In this document: positions 1 through 11,227 of the stretch, one piece after another | Layout: each line of letters begins with the position of its first letter | Numbering within the stretch: the first letter of the stretch is position 1 | The notes under the pieces: generated by a model | What the model was told of the DNA's origin: nothing | What the model saw: the letters and a program-made list of their open reading frames with translations, nothing else | The model's database searches: none | Made by a program: the position numbers and the translations under genes | Assembly: GCF_900101545.1 (NCBI RefSeq) | Contig: NZ_FMZU01000017.1 | Location: 1 to 64,000, forward strand | Source: Variovorax sp. CF079 | Lineage (GTDB): Bacteria > Pseudomonadota > Gammaproteobacteria > Burkholderiales > Burkholderiaceae_C | Direction of reading: 5' to 3' | Length of the DNA: 64,000 nt

Positions 1-117
1 GTCGTGTTCGTCAACGGCGCCGCGTCGAACCTGGGCAACGGGGTGCGCGTGACCATCGAGGGCGAGCAGGTCGTCGATGGCGTGCTGATCGCCACCCGTG
101 TGAGCTTCGACAGCTAG
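1..117 (+). CDS. 3' end of a DUF5666-like protein (partial)
   Basis: The window opens inside this gene, so only the last 38 codons before the TAG stop are visible. The tail contains VRVTIEGEQVVDGVLIATRV, a short beta-rich unit with the G-x-V-x-V-E-G ... G-x-L-x-A-x-x-V spacing seen at the end of DUF5666 (OB-like) repeats in exported bacterial proteins. The function of that family is unknown. Its start, any signal peptide and its total length lie outside the window, so the family name is tentative. Confidence 0.55.
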   Translation, partial: VVFVNGAASNLGNGVRVTIEGEQVVDGVLIATRVSFDS

Positions 118-121
118 TTCG

Positions 122-307
122 ATGACCGATCCCATGAGCCAATGGGTCGGTGCCTTCCTGGCCGAGTGGTGCCGCCTGTCCGAAGGGCTTGCCGATCCCG
201 AGCAATCGGCGGAGTTCGCGAAGGACATCTACGCCTCGTACGGGCAGCGCGATCCTGTCGAAGTCGCCGCAGAAATGTGGGGTGACGGAGCGGGGCGGAC
301 CGCCTGA
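122..307 (+). CDS. Small hypothetical protein, 61 aa
   Basis: This is a short acidic, helix-prone product rich in Glu, Asp and Ala, beginning 4 bases after the previous stop codon. It has no membrane segment, cysteine pair or motif that I recognise. No strong Shine-Dalgarno sequence precedes the ATG, but the close spacing suggests coupling to the upstream DUF5666-like gene. It ends 46 bases before the next lipoprotein gene. Function unknown. Confidence 0.55.
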   Translation: MTDPMSQWVGAFLAEWCRLSEGLADPEQSAEFAKDIYASYGQRDPVEVAAEMWGDGAGRTA

Positions 308-353
308 CAGCTTCCAGCCCTACGATGGCTGGCAGACAACCCAGGAGACGCCA

Positions 354-1166
354 ATGACTTTTCCCACGCTCACGCGCCGCGCGGCATTGCTGCTCGCTGC
401 CCTCGCCCTCGCCGGCTGCGGCAGCCTCGGCGGCAAGCCCGACATCGCTGCCGAACCGATCCACGTCATGACCTCGGGCGGCTTCACCGCCGCCTACAAC
501 GAGCTCACGCCCGGCTACGAAAAAGCCAACGGCCGCAAGGTGCAGACCGCCTACGGCGCCTCGATGGGCGCGGCCAGCGACTCGATCCCGAGCCGCCTCG
601 CGCGCGGCGAGCCGGCCGACATCGTGATCCTTGCGCGCCCTGCCCTCGACGCGCTGGTGGCGCAGGGCAAGGTGGTGTCCGGCAGCCAGGTCGATCTGGT
701 GCGCTCGTCGATCGGCTTCGCGGTGCGCACCGGCACGCCCAAGCCCGACATCAGCACGGTCGATGCACTCAAGCGCACGCTGCTCGCGGCGCCGTCGATC
801 GCCTATTCGGCCAGCGCCAGCGGCACCTACTACGAGACCGAGCTGCTCAAGAAGCTGGGCATCGAGGACCAGGTGAAGCCGAAGAGCAAGCGCATCCTCA
901 GCGAACGCGTCGGCACCGTGGTCGCACGCGGCGATGCGGCGCTGGGCCTGCAGCAGGTCAGCGAGCTGCTGCCCATCAAGGGCATCGACTACATCGGACC
1001 GCTGCCGGCGGAAGTGCAGCGCGTCACGGTGTTCTCGGCCGGCATCGCGACCGGCGCCAAGCAGCCCGAGGCGGCGCGGCAGCTGATCCGCTACATGAAC
1101 TCGCCGGCCGCCGCGCCGGTGATCGAACGCACCGGGCTCGAAGCGATCGCGGCACGCGGCCCGTAA
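354..1166 (+). CDS. ModA-like substrate-binding lipoprotein
   Basis: This 270-residue protein resembles the periplasmic molybdate-binding (ModA) class of ABC receptors. The N-terminus is a lipoprotein signal with a lipobox ending LALAGC near residue 23, so it is probably anchored in a membrane facing the periplasm. Ligand-loop segments of the family are visible: TSGGF near the start of the mature protein, YGASMGAASDSIPSRLARGEPAD, and a SASASGTYYE loop. An AGGAGA ribosome site precedes the chosen ATG; an upstream in-frame extension lacks the signal. No ModB or ModC lies nearby, so it may serve another oxyanion or small acid, or a permease elsewhere. Confidence 0.8.
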   Translation: MTFPTLTRRAALLLAALALAGCGSLGGKPDIAAEPIHVMTSGGFTAAYNELTPGYEKANGRKVQTAYGASMGAASDSIPSRLARGEPADIVILARPALDALVAQGKVVSGSQVDLVRSSIGFAVRTGTPKPDISTVDALKRTLLAAPSIAYSASASGTYYETELLKKLGIEDQVKPKSKRILSERVGTVVARGDAALGLQQVSELLPIKGIDYIGPLPAEVQRVTVFSAGIATGAKQPEAARQLIRYMNSPAAAPVIERTGLEAIAARGP

Positions 1167-1207
1167 ACTGGCGCGGCCCCAATCAACCACCGACGCCCGC
1201 AACGACC

Positions 1208-1957
1208 ATGAGCTCGCCGATCACCCCCGCCATCGTCTCGGCCCTTGCGCCCACCGGCACGCTGCGTGCCTCCATCAACCTCGGCAATCCGATCCTCGCG
1301 AACAAGGAAGCAGCCAGCGGCGACCCGGCCGGCGTCTCGGTCGACCTGGCGCGTGCTCTTGCAGAACGCCTGTCCGTTCCGATCGGGCTGGTGGTGTTCG
1401 AGAAGGCGGCCGCGTCCGTCGATGCAGTACGCAACGAGCAGGCCGATATCGGCTTCTTCGCGATCGATCCGGCGCGCAGCGAGGGCCTGCGCTTCACCGC
1501 CCCCTATGTGCTGATCGAGGGCAGCTACCTGGTGCCCGCGGCCTCGCCGATCCGGCGCAACGAGCAGGTGGACCAGGGCGATGTCCGCATCGCGGTCGGC
1601 ACCGGCAGCGCCTACGACCTCTTCCTCACGCGCGAGATCAAGGAGGCGCAGATCGAGCGCGTGCAGGGCGCCAAGGGCGTGTTCGAGAGGCTGCACGCGG
1701 GCCAGGTCGAGGTGGCGGCCGGCATTCGGCAGGTGCTCGAGGCCGAGGCCGGACGCACGCCCGGCTTGCGCCTGCTGCCGGGGCGCTTCATGGTGATCCA
1801 GCAGGCGATGGGCACGCCGGCCTCGCGCGGCGCGGAAGCGGCCGCCGCGCTGGCCGCCTTCGTCGAGGAGATGAAGGCCAGCGGCTTCGTGGCCGAGGCG
1901 CTGGCGCGGCATCGCATCCGGGGCGCCAGCGTGGCGCCTGCGGCCGTTCAGGCGTAG
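1208..1957 (+). CDS. Family-3 solute-binding-like protein without signal peptide
   Basis: This 249-residue protein has the fold markers of family-3 amino-acid receptors: [12 protein letters not shown] at the start, [14 protein letters not shown], a Val-Phe strand, [12 protein letters not shown], and a [14 protein letters not shown] lobe hinge. Such proteins bind amino acids or opines in the periplasm. Here the N-terminus ([20 protein letters not shown]) has no hydrophobic signal sequence, and no upstream in-frame alternative supplies one, so the product may be cytoplasmic or mis-started. It overlaps the convergent dadA gene by 10 bases. No permease genes accompany it. Confidence 0.75.
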   Translation: MSSPITPAIVSALAPTGTLRASINLGNPILANKEAASGDPAGVSVDLARALAERLSVPIGLVVFEKAAASVDAVRNEQADIGFFAIDPARSEGLRFTAPYVLIEGSYLVPAASPIRRNEQVDQGDVRIAVGTGSAYDLFLTREIKEAQIERVQGAKGVFERLHAGQVEVAAGIRQVLEAEAGRTPGLRLLPGRFMVIQQAMGTPASRGAEAAAALAAFVEEMKASGFVAEALARHRIRGASVAPAAVQA

Positions 1958-3201
1958 CGCGCCAGGCCCAATCCTTCCATATCGATCTCGGGCGAGCGGC
2001 CGCCGATCAGGTCGGCCATCACGCGGCCCGTGCCGGCCGCCATGGTCCAGCCCAGCGTGCCGTGGCCGGTGGCCAGCAGCAGCTTCGAAATAGGCGTGGC
2101 GCCGAGGATGGGCGTGCCGTCGGGCGTCATCGGCCTGAGGCCGGTCCAGAACTCCGCGCCTTCGACGCTGCCGCCCTGCGGGAACAGATCGGTGACAACG
2201 TGCTCCAGCGTGTCGCGCCGCCGGTCGTTCAGCCGCAGGTCGTAGCCCGAGAGCTGCGCCGTGCCGCCGACGCGGATGCGGTCGCCCAGCCGCGTCACGG
2301 CGACCTTGAAGGTCTCGTCCATCACCGTCGACTCGGGCGCCATCGCCGCGTCGGCGATCGGCACCGTGATCGAGAAGCCCTTGACCGGATACACCGGCAG
2401 GCGAATGCCCAGCGGCTTCAGCAGCTTCGGCGAGTAGCTGCCCAGCGCCACCACGTAGCGGTCGGCGCGAAAGGGGCCGGCCTCGGTATGGACGGCGGTC
2501 ACGCCGGCGGCGTCGCGCGCGATGTCGGTGATGCCCACGCCGAAGCGAAAGCGCACGCCCGCCGCTTCGGCCAGCCGCGCCAGCGCCTGCGTGAACTTGA
2601 AGCAGTCGCCGGTTTCATCGCCCGGCAGGCGCAGGCCGCCGACGAACTTCTCCCTCACCGCGGCCAGCGCCGGCTCGTGCCGCACGCAGCCCTCGCGGTC
2701 CAGCAACTGGTAGGGCACGCCGTAGGCCTTGAGGATCTCGATGTCCTTGCCGGTGCCGTCGAGCTGCTTCTGCGTGCGGAACAGCTGAAGCGTGCCTAAC
2801 GCGCGCTCGTCGTAGCGGATGCCGGTGTCGGCGCGCAGCTGCTGGAGGCAGTCGCGGCTGTATTCGGCCAGGCGCACCATGCGGCCCTTGTTGAGTTCGT
2901 AGCGCGCATGCGTGCAGTTGCACAGCATCGCGATCCCCCAGCGCCACATCGCGGGATCGAGCATCGGCCTGATGACCAGCGGGCTGTGCCGCATCAAAAG
3001 CCACTTGATCGCCTTGAGCGGCACGCCGGGCCCGGCCCAGGGCGCCGAATAGCCGGGCGACACCTCGCCGGCGTTGGCATAGCTGGTCTCCAGCGCCGGC
3101 GCCCGCTGGCGGTCGAGCACGGTGACCTCGTGGCCGGCCTTGGCGAGGTAGTAGGCCACGGTGGTGCCGATCACCCCGCTGCCCAGAATCAGTACTTGCA
3201 T
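1948..3201 (-). CDS. dadA: D-amino acid dehydrogenase, small subunit
   Basis: This membrane-associated flavoprotein oxidises D-amino acids, classically D-alanine to pyruvate and ammonia, passing electrons to the respiratory chain. The 417-residue length is normal for DadA. The FAD Rossmann motif [20 protein letters not shown] occupies residues 7-26 and is followed by the Leu-Asp ribose-binding end and the family segment [19 protein letters not shown]. The C-terminal [14 protein letters not shown] and [15 protein letters not shown] motifs are intact. It is the last gene of a leftward run, 15 bases after a ketopantoate-reductase-like gene that follows alaS. Its 3' end overlaps the convergent upstream gene by 10 bases, leaving no room for a separate terminator. 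Confidence 0.93.
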   Translation of the reverse strand: MQVLILGSGVIGTTVAYYLAKAGHEVTVLDRQRAPALETSYANAGEVSPGYSAPWAGPGVPLKAIKWLLMRHSPLVIRPMLDPAMWRWGIAMLCNCTHARYELNKGRMVRLAEYSRDCLQQLRADTGIRYDERALGTLQLFRTQKQLDGTGKDIEILKAYGVPYQLLDREGCVRHEPALAAVREKFVGGLRLPGDETGDCFKFTQALARLAEAAGVRFRFGVGITDIARDAAGVTAVHTEAGPFRADRYVVALGSYSPKLLKPLGIRLPVYPVKGFSITVPIADAAMAPESTVMDETFKVAVTRLGDRIRVGGTAQLSGYDLRLNDRRRDTLEHVVTDLFPQGGSVEGAEFWTGLRPMTPDGTPILGATPISKLLLATGHGTLGWTMAAGTGRVMADLIGGRSPEIDMEGLGLARYA

Positions 3202-3216
3202 GCGAATCCTTGCCGT

Positions 3217-4248
3217 CTATGTCAAACCCAGCGCCGATTGCAATCGTTGTGCCGACAAGTGCTCCGGCCGCTCGGGCCAGGCTTCCAGCAGCGCCACCAT
3301 CTTCTCGTTGATCGGCGCGCGGGCGCCGTTCGACTTGGCGAGCCGCACCACCTCGCCGCACAGCGCGTCGATCTCGGTGCGCCGGCCCAGCGCCAGGTCG
3401 TCGGCCATGCTGGAGCGCGCCTTGTCGTCGATGCGCAGCATGCGCGCCGCGACCAGGCGGAACAGCGGCGTCGGCAGGCGCAGCATGAACGGCAGGCGCC
3501 GCGCCGGCACCGCCGCGAGCTGCGCCGGCGCGATGTTGGCCCACGCCAGGGCATCCAACGCTTCGTCCATCAGGGCCGCCAGACAGCGGCGGTAGCCGCG
3601 GTCCAGCAGCTGCTCGCGCAGCGGCAGGCCCGAGAGCGCGTTGATCGGGTTGTTGAGATTGAGCAGCAGCTTGCCCCATTGGACCGACAGCATGTCGTCA
3701 TAGGTGTCGACCGGTACGCCGGCACGCTCGAACACGGCCAGCCAGGGCCGCAGCGCCCTGCTGCGCCGGGCGGCCAGCCGGCCGACCGTGCCGCGGTGGA
3801 AGCTGCCGGGTTCGATCTCCGCGACGTTGTACGGCACCATGCCGGGCAGCACATAGAGCGTGGGTGCGACCTTCGATGCGACGGCCGCATTCGAGATGCC
3901 GTTCTGCAGCGAAAGCACCGGCGTGCCGGCCGGCAGCGCCTCGGCCAGCGCGGCCGCGGCCTCGACCGTCGCACTGCTCTTCACGGTCAGGAGCACCAGC
4001 GAGGGCCGTATGCCCAGAGGCACCCGCTCCTCGAGATGCAACGCGTCGGGCGGCACGTGGCGCTCCATGCCGTCGAGATCGCTGAGCGTGATCCCGCGCC
4101 GCGCGAGCGTCTGAAGCACGCGCGGGCGGCCGACGAAGACCACGCGCACGCCCTCCGCCGCCAGGCAGCCGCCGATAAAGCAGCCGATGGTGCCGGCACC
4201 CATCACGAGCACGTCGACGGGCACCGGCTCGGACTCGGGCTCGGCCAT
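3217..4248 (-). CDS. 2-dehydropantoate 2-reductase family protein
   Basis: This 343-residue protein belongs to the PanE/ApbA family, which reduces ketopantoate to pantoate with NADPH in coenzyme A synthesis. The nucleotide-binding motif VMGAGTIGCFIGGCLAAEGV lies near residues 13-32. LLTVKSSA supplies the conserved lysine region, and KLLLNLNNPINALSG carries the family's K-x(4)-N-x(3)-N-type substrate-binding helix. The ATG at 4248 is only 5 bases after the alaS stop, so the gene is translationally linked to alaS. The N-terminal Glu-Pro-rich tag is unusual. It could be a paralogue acting on another 2-keto acid, since no other pantothenate gene is nearby. Confidence 0.85.
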   Translation of the reverse strand: MAEPESEPVPVDVLVMGAGTIGCFIGGCLAAEGVRVVFVGRPRVLQTLARRGITLSDLDGMERHVPPDALHLEERVPLGIRPSLVLLTVKSSATVEAAAALAEALPAGTPVLSLQNGISNAAVASKVAPTLYVLPGMVPYNVAEIEPGSFHRGTVGRLAARRSRALRPWLAVFERAGVPVDTYDDMLSVQWGKLLLNLNNPINALSGLPLREQLLDRGYRRCLAALMDEALDALAWANIAPAQLAAVPARRLPFMLRLPTPLFRLVAARMLRIDDKARSSMADDLALGRRTEIDALCGEVVRLAKSNGARAPINEKMVALLEAWPERPEHLSAQRLQSALGLT

Positions 4249-4253
4249 GTGCG

Positions 4254-6878
<2,625 letters not shown>

Positions 6879-6963
6879 CTTGGACTGGACTTCTGAGAGA
6901 GGCGGCCGAGCGGGCAGCCCCTGCATCGAACCCACCTAACTGCTTGATTTGCTTGAACATTCG

Positions 6964-6969
6964 ATTATA
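6964..6969 (-). promoter_or_regulatory. Putative -10 box for alaS
   Basis: A perfect TATAAT reads on the minus strand here, about 85 bases before the alaS start, in a short AT-rich patch between divergent genes. No good -35 hexamer is at the usual distance, so it is a candidate rather than a firm promoter. Confidence 0.45.
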
Positions 6970-7028
6970 GGTTTGGCCCCCTGCCCCGACCGCCCCTGTT
7001 GGTATGGCGAAGACCTATGCTCGGGCCC

Positions 7029-7400
7029 ATGAACGACCGCCTGCTGGCCGATGCCGTGCTGGTGCTGCACGGCCTTTTCATCCTGTTCGTGGTGGCGGGC
7101 GGCCTGCTCGTGTGGCGCTGGCCGCGGCTCGCCTGGCTGCACCTGCCGGCGGTGCTGTGGGGCGCATGGGTGGCATGGACCGGAGGGTACTGCCCGCTGA
7201 CGCCGCTCGAGAACGAACTGCGGCTCGCGGCCGGCCAGGCCGGCTACAGCGGCGGCTTCATCGACCATTACCTGCTCGGCGCGATCTATCCCGAAGGCCT
7301 CACCCGCGGCGCGCAGATCGCGTCGGGCACATTCGTCGCCGTGCTCAATCTGGGGGTGTATGGGCTGCTTCTTCGCAGGTGGCGCGCGAAGCGAAGCTGA
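7029..7400 (+). CDS. DUF2784 family membrane protein
   Basis: This 123-residue protein has four hydrophobic segments: residues around 5-25, 28-48, 72-85 and 98-115. It carries the DUF2784 signatures: a Leu-His pair in the first helix, WGAWVAWTGGYCPLTPLEN in the middle with the conserved Gly-Gly-x-Cys-Pro-Leu-Thr, and a GGFIDHYLLGAIYPEGL loop. The family is widespread in proteobacteria and has no assigned function. I chose the ATG at 7029 because it places the first helix at the N-terminus; TTG at 6999 and ATG at 7017 are also in frame. It is divergent from alaS. Confidence 0.82.
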   Translation: MNDRLLADAVLVLHGLFILFVVAGGLLVWRWPRLAWLHLPAVLWGAWVAWTGGYCPLTPLENELRLAAGQAGYSGGFIDHYLLGAIYPEGLTRGAQIASGTFVAVLNLGVYGLLLRRWRAKRS

Positions 7401-7507
7401 TGCCAAGCCGCTAGAAAATTGAAAACAAAAGGAGTACTCTTTCGCCGAACAACTCGGCGCCGGCGCGTCACGCGCACGGCAGGATCGGTTGGCCTGAGGA
7501 GGTCATC

Positions 7508-8464
7508 ATGCTCGGTGAATTCGTCACAAGAGAACAGGCCGCCACCCTTGCAGCACGAGCGCGGCGACAGCCGGAACACCTGCTCGAGTTCGAGCCCGAC
7601 GTGGTGCGCAGTTCGTACAACCTGCGGCCGTTCCTGATCCATCACCATCTCTGCGAACACCCCAGTTTCTCGCTGGACGCATTGTTCGCGCTCTGCCGGC
7701 GATTGCCGCGCGGGCAGGTGCAGTACCGCGTCGGCGCCATTCCCGGCGATGCGAATTTCGACTCCTCCTACGAGCGCTACCGCGAGGGCCTGCGCTTCGA
7801 TGACGTGCTGGAGCAATTCGAAGAACGCAAGGCCTACATCTGCATCTACAACCCGGAGCGCGATGCGGGCTACCGGCCGGTGCTGGAGGACCTGCTGGCC
7901 GAGATCGCCGCGGCCATCGAAGACATCGATCCGGTGATCACCTGGTACTCGACCTACGTCTTCATCTCGACGCGCGACGCGGTCACGCCCTACCACATGG
8001 ACCGCGAGATGAACTTCCTGCTGCAGGTGCGCGGCGAGAAGGAAGTGATGCTCTGGAATCCGCGCGACGACGAGATCATGAGCGCCGCCGAGAAGGACCG
8101 CCTGCTCGCGGCTTTCGAGAGCCAGCGCCCGAGCTACAAGCCCTCCTTCGAAGCCAAGGCGATGCGCTACGAACTGCGGCCCGGCTTCGGCGTGCACCAT
8201 CCCTTCATCGCGCCCCACCGCGTCCATACCGGCCCCGACCTGTCCGTCTCGCTCGCCTTCACCTTCCGCACGCAGAAGTCCGACCTGCGGACCAGCGCGC
8301 ATGCCTTCAACCACGTGCTGCGCCGCTGCGGCTGGTCGCCGGCGGAGGTCGGGGCCGAGCATCCGTACGCCGATCGCGCCAAGGCGGCGGCGGCGCACGC
8401 GATGGATGTGCCGCTCGAGTTGCTGCGCAAGCACCGGCACGCGCGTTCGGCCGCCGCGCACTGA
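7508..8464 (+). CDS. Cupin-like/JmjC-fold protein (putative Fe(II)/2-oxoglutarate oxygenase)
   Basis: This 318-residue protein looks like a bacterial JmjC/cupin-8 type enzyme. A His-x-Asp metal pair is seen in TPYHMDREMNFLLQV (His163, Asp165), followed by the expected strand and the GEKEVMLWNP motif, and a distal histidine lies in APHRVHTGPD (about residues 237-240). These fit the two-His-one-carboxylate iron site of 2-oxoglutarate-dependent hydroxylases. An N-terminal helical part of about 60 residues and a His-rich C-terminus frame the core. Ribosome site GAGGAGG precedes the ATG. The neighbouring flavoenzyme gene converges on it with a 16-base gap. The substrate is unknown; it could act on protein side chains or small molecules. 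Confidence 0.72.
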   Translation: MLGEFVTREQAATLAARARRQPEHLLEFEPDVVRSSYNLRPFLIHHHLCEHPSFSLDALFALCRRLPRGQVQYRVGAIPGDANFDSSYERYREGLRFDDVLEQFEERKAYICIYNPERDAGYRPVLEDLLAEIAAAIEDIDPVITWYSTYVFISTRDAVTPYHMDREMNFLLQVRGEKEVMLWNPRDDEIMSAAEKDRLLAAFESQRPSYKPSFEAKAMRYELRPGFGVHHPFIAPHRVHTGPDLSVSLAFTFRTQKSDLRTSAHAFNHVLRRCGWSPAEVGAEHPYADRAKAAAAHAMDVPLELLRKHRHARSAAAH

Positions 8465-8480
8465 CGAAGGCGCAACGCGC

Positions 8481-9905
8481 TCAAGGCGCCGGCTCGATGT
8501 TCAGGTTCATGCGGAACAGGTTGCCCGGATCGAATTGCCGCTTCACGGCCTGCAGGCGCGGGTAGTTCGCGCCGTAGCTGCCCGCGACGCGCTCGGCCTC
8601 GTCCTCCGTCAGGAAATTGACGTAGCCGCCGCCGGTTGCGTGCGGCACGGCATCCTGGAAAACCTGCCGCGCCCATGCGCGCACCCGCTCGTCGTCGGCC
8701 GCGTCGGACCAGCGGCCATGCACGTTCATGATGTAGCGCGCATCGCGGCCGACGAAAGCCGTGTCATCGGGTTTCACGCGCGCCATCGCGCCGCCGAGCT
8801 GGGCGATGAAGATCTCGCACGCCGGCCCCGGCAGCCGGCCGACGGAATCGATCACGAGGTCGAGCGCCGCATCGCTCAGCGTGCTGAAGTTGTTCGACTT
8901 CCAGTAGTTGCGGCTGCCCGGCGTGAGCAGCGGATCGAAGGCCGACTGGAAGCCGACATAGGGCGTCGGCCCCAGCGCAGTCGCGAGCGGATCGCCGAAC
9001 TGCAGCACCGGCGCGGCGGCGCGCTCGCCGGCTTCGACATCGCCGCTGTAGACGAGCGGCAAGATCACCACCTCCGTGCCGTGGACCGATTCGGGAAGGA
9101 AGGGCAGCGGGGGCGCCTTGCGCATCACCGTCCACACGCTCAGCTCGTCGGGCGCGCCGGCGGTGAAGTCGCGCCACGCGCGCAGGACCTGCTGCGCCTG
9201 CGCAAACGGATAGACCACCAGGCCCGAGTACACCTCGGGGCCGACCTCATGCAGCTGGAACTCGAACGAGGTCGCCACGCCGAAGTTGCCGCCGCCGCCG
9301 CGCAAGGCCCAGAACAGCTCGGGTTCCGAGGTGGGCGAGGCGACGCGCTCGGTGCCGTCGGCGATCACGACGGTGGCGCGCAACAGGTTGTCGATGGTCA
9401 GGCCATGGCGGCGCGTCAGCCAGCCGAAGCCGCCGCCGAGCGTGAGCCCGGCCACGCCGGTGGTGGAATTGATGCCGAGCGGCGTGGCCAGGCCGTGGGC
9501 CTGCGCCTCGCGATCGAAGTCGCCGAGCAGCGCGCCCGCGGCGACGCGCGCGGTGCGCTTCGCGGCATCGACCACGACCGTGCGCATGCCCGACAGGTCG
9601 ATCATCAGCCCGCCCTCCGCGACCGCATTGCCCGCGATGTGATGGCCACCGCCGCGCACGCTGAGCAGCATCTTGTGCGCCGCGGCGAAACGCACGGCGG
9701 CCTGGACATCGCTGTCTTTCATGCACCGCGCGATCAGCGCCGGTCGGCGGTCGACCGTGCCGTTCCAGACCTTGCGCGCTTCGTCGTAGGCGGCATCGGC
9801 AGCGCCGAACACCCCGCCGCTGATCTGCGTCGCAAAAGCGGCGACGTCGGACTGCTGGAGTTGCCGGACGTCCTTGTCCAGCGTCTGGTAGGTCAGAGAG
9901 GTCAT
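8481..9905 (-). CDS. FAD-binding oxidoreductase with BBE domain
   Basis: This 474-residue flavoprotein belongs to the PCMH/berberine-bridge-enzyme type. The FAD-binding domain has RGGGHHIAGNAV (residues 84-95), whose first histidine is the usual covalent FAD attachment site, then LGGGFGWLTRRHGLTIDNL. I see no cysteine at the second flavin-attachment position, so linkage would be single. The C-terminus YPRLQAVKRQFDPGNLFRMN is the BBE motif. Related bacterial enzymes oxidise sugars, alcohols or aromatic secondary metabolites. It is divergent from the NTF2-like/TetR operon and may share its palindromic operator. Confidence 0.85.
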   Translation of the reverse strand: MTSLTYQTLDKDVRQLQQSDVAAFATQISGGVFGAADAAYDEARKVWNGTVDRRPALIARCMKDSDVQAAVRFAAAHKMLLSVRGGGHHIAGNAVAEGGLMIDLSGMRTVVVDAAKRTARVAAGALLGDFDREAQAHGLATPLGINSTTGVAGLTLGGGFGWLTRRHGLTIDNLLRATVVIADGTERVASPTSEPELFWALRGGGGNFGVATSFEFQLHEVGPEVYSGLVVYPFAQAQQVLRAWRDFTAGAPDELSVWTVMRKAPPLPFLPESVHGTEVVILPLVYSGDVEAGERAAAPVLQFGDPLATALGPTPYVGFQSAFDPLLTPGSRNYWKSNNFSTLSDAALDLVIDSVGRLPGPACEIFIAQLGGAMARVKPDDTAFVGRDARYIMNVHGRWSDAADDERVRAWARQVFQDAVPHATGGGYVNFLTEDEAERVAGSYGANYPRLQAVKRQFDPGNLFRMNLNIEPAP

Positions 9906-10040
9906 GGGGTGCTCCCGGAGTGAACGCGTTGAAGAGCCGGAGGCTCATTCTTGCGATCTGGCCGCTCCCGCACCTGACCCGGCGTCCTTGAAATCTATCC
10001 GTGCGTCCGGACGGTGGCGGGCTGGGGCGCTCTCGGATCA

Positions 10041-10081
10041 AATGAGATTAATTTCTTGTAATGAGACTGAAATCTCATTAC
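10041..10081 (+). promoter_or_regulatory. Putative TetR operator: palindrome plus extra half-site
   Basis: A perfect inverted repeat GTAATGAGA-N6-TCTCATTAC spans 10058-10081, and a third AATGAGA half-site lies at 10041-10047. The site is in the divergent intergenic region upstream of an operon that encodes a TetR-type regulator, which is the usual place for an autoregulatory operator. The assignment to that regulator is inferred. Confidence 0.6.
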
Positions 10082-10084
10082 GAT
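10057..10084 (+). promoter_or_regulatory. Putative promoter of the NTF2-like/TetR operon
   Basis: TTGTAA (10057-10062) and TACGAT (10079-10084) are separated by 16 bases, and the palindrome covers the spacer. Each hexamer matches four of six consensus bases. A bound repressor here would block RNA polymerase directly. Confidence 0.4.
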
Positions 10085-10115
10085 ACTGGCACTTCAACCC
10101 GCGAGGACATTCACC

Positions 10116-10541
10116 ATGGCACTGACCCGCAGCGAAATGGATCGCAAGCTCGACGAGCATTTCAATTTCGAAGCCCAGGACAACGTGGAGGGTGTGCTGG
10201 CCACGCTCACGGCCGACGTCGAGCACGACGTGGTCGGCTGGCCCAGCGGCCCCAGCCGCAGCCGCGAAGGCGCGCGCCCGTTCTACGAGACGCTGTTCGC
10301 CGACCTGTCCGAAGGCAAGGTCGAATCCAGGCGCCGCCTCTACGGCGACAACTTCATGGTCGACGATTCGCTATGGAGCGGCCGGGCGCCGGGCCACCCC
10401 TTCGGCATGGACGGCCGCGACCGTCCGCTGGCCTTCCGCCTGCTGCACGTGATCGAGTTCGCCGACAACGGCGACATCCGCCGGGAGAACGTCTGGGTCG
10501 ACCTGGGCGCCATCCTGCAGCAGTTGCCCCAGGTGGGCTGA
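10116..10541 (+). CDS. SnoaL/NTF2-like family protein
   Basis: This 141-residue protein has the cone-shaped NTF2-like fold pattern: an N-terminal helix (DRKLDEHFNFEAQDNVEGVLATL), then TADVEHDVVGWP, a helix around RPFYETLFADL, and a strand region ending HVIEFADNGDIRRENVWVDL. Family members are small hydrolases, isomerases or ligand-binding proteins; the bottom of the cone here has Asp, His and Trp residues, but the substrate cannot be read. Its stop codon is 2 bases before the TetR gene, so the two are co-translated. The upstream palindrome suggests that it is part of the inducible response. Confidence 0.78.
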   Translation: MALTRSEMDRKLDEHFNFEAQDNVEGVLATLTADVEHDVVGWPSGPSRSREGARPFYETLFADLSEGKVESRRRLYGDNFMVDDSLWSGRAPGHPFGMDGRDRPLAFRLLHVIEFADNGDIRRENVWVDLGAILQQLPQVG

Positions 10542-10543
10542 GC

Positions 10544-11227
10544 ATGGCGGGAAACGAAGGCCGCCCGCAGCAGAAGCAGCGCACCCGCAAGGCCCTGCTG
10601 CAGGCCGCATCGCAACTGACGAAACAGGGACGCCGGCCGACGCTCGAGGAGATCGCCGAAGAGGCGCTGGTTTCGCGCGCCACTGCCTACCGCTATTTTC
10701 CGAACGTCGAGGCGCTGCATCTGGAGGCATCGATCGACATCGAGACGCCCCAGGCGGAGGATGCGCTGCGCGGCGCGCCGGCGGACGACGTGGTCGCCCG
10801 TCTCGAACACGTGGACGACGCGCTGCACACGATGATCGCGGCCAACGAGGCGCCGCTGCGAATGATGCTGGCGCAGTCGCTGGAGCGAAGCGCCCGCGGC
10901 GAAACCGACGCGCAGCTGCCGGCACGCCAGAACCGCCGCACGCCGCTGCTCGAAGCCGCGCTCGCGCCGGCGAACGGCTCCATCAAGCCGGCGGCGCTGA
11001 AGAACCTCAAGCACGCGCTCGCACTGGTGATCGGTCCCGAGGCCATGGTAGTCTTCAAGGATGTGCTTCGACTCGACGACGCCGAGGCGCGCAAGGTCAG
11101 GCGCTGGGCGATCCGGGCGCTGGTCGCGGCTGCGGCGCAGCCTGCGCTCGCACCGGCCAGGCCGGTTCAGCGCAAACCGAAGGAAACGATTCTTCCCCGT
11201 CGATCTCGTCCAAGGAGTTCTCCATGA
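10544..11227 (+). CDS. TetR family transcriptional regulator
   Basis: This 227-residue protein has a TetR-type N-terminal helix-turn-helix: QRTRKALLQAASQLTKQGRR, then PTLEEIAEEALVSRATAYRYF (about residues 26-46). The C-terminal ligand and dimer part is helical. TetR proteins are usually repressors released by a small effector. The start follows the preceding gene by 2 bases, and the end overlaps the start of the cytochrome c gene by 4 bases (ATGA), so it sits inside an operon. It probably binds the TAATGAGA palindrome upstream. The tail is Arg/Pro-rich, which suggests that the 3' end is read into the next gene's leader. Confidence 0.88.
   Translation: MAGNEGRPQQKQRTRKALLQAASQLTKQGRRPTLEEIAEEALVSRATAYRYFPNVEALHLEASIDIETPQAEDALRGAPADDVVARLEHVDDALHTMIAANEAPLRMMLAQSLERSARGETDAQLPARQNRRTPLLEAALAPANGSIKPAALKNLKHALALVIGPEAMVVFKDVLRLDDAEARKVRRWAIRALVAAAAQPALAPARPVQRKPKETILPRRSRPRSSP

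Noticed and set aside
8301-9923. 540-codon open frame on the plus strand opposite the flavoenzyme gene
   Set aside because: Antisense shadow caused by high GC; Arg/His/Ala-rich low-complexity product without homologous features.
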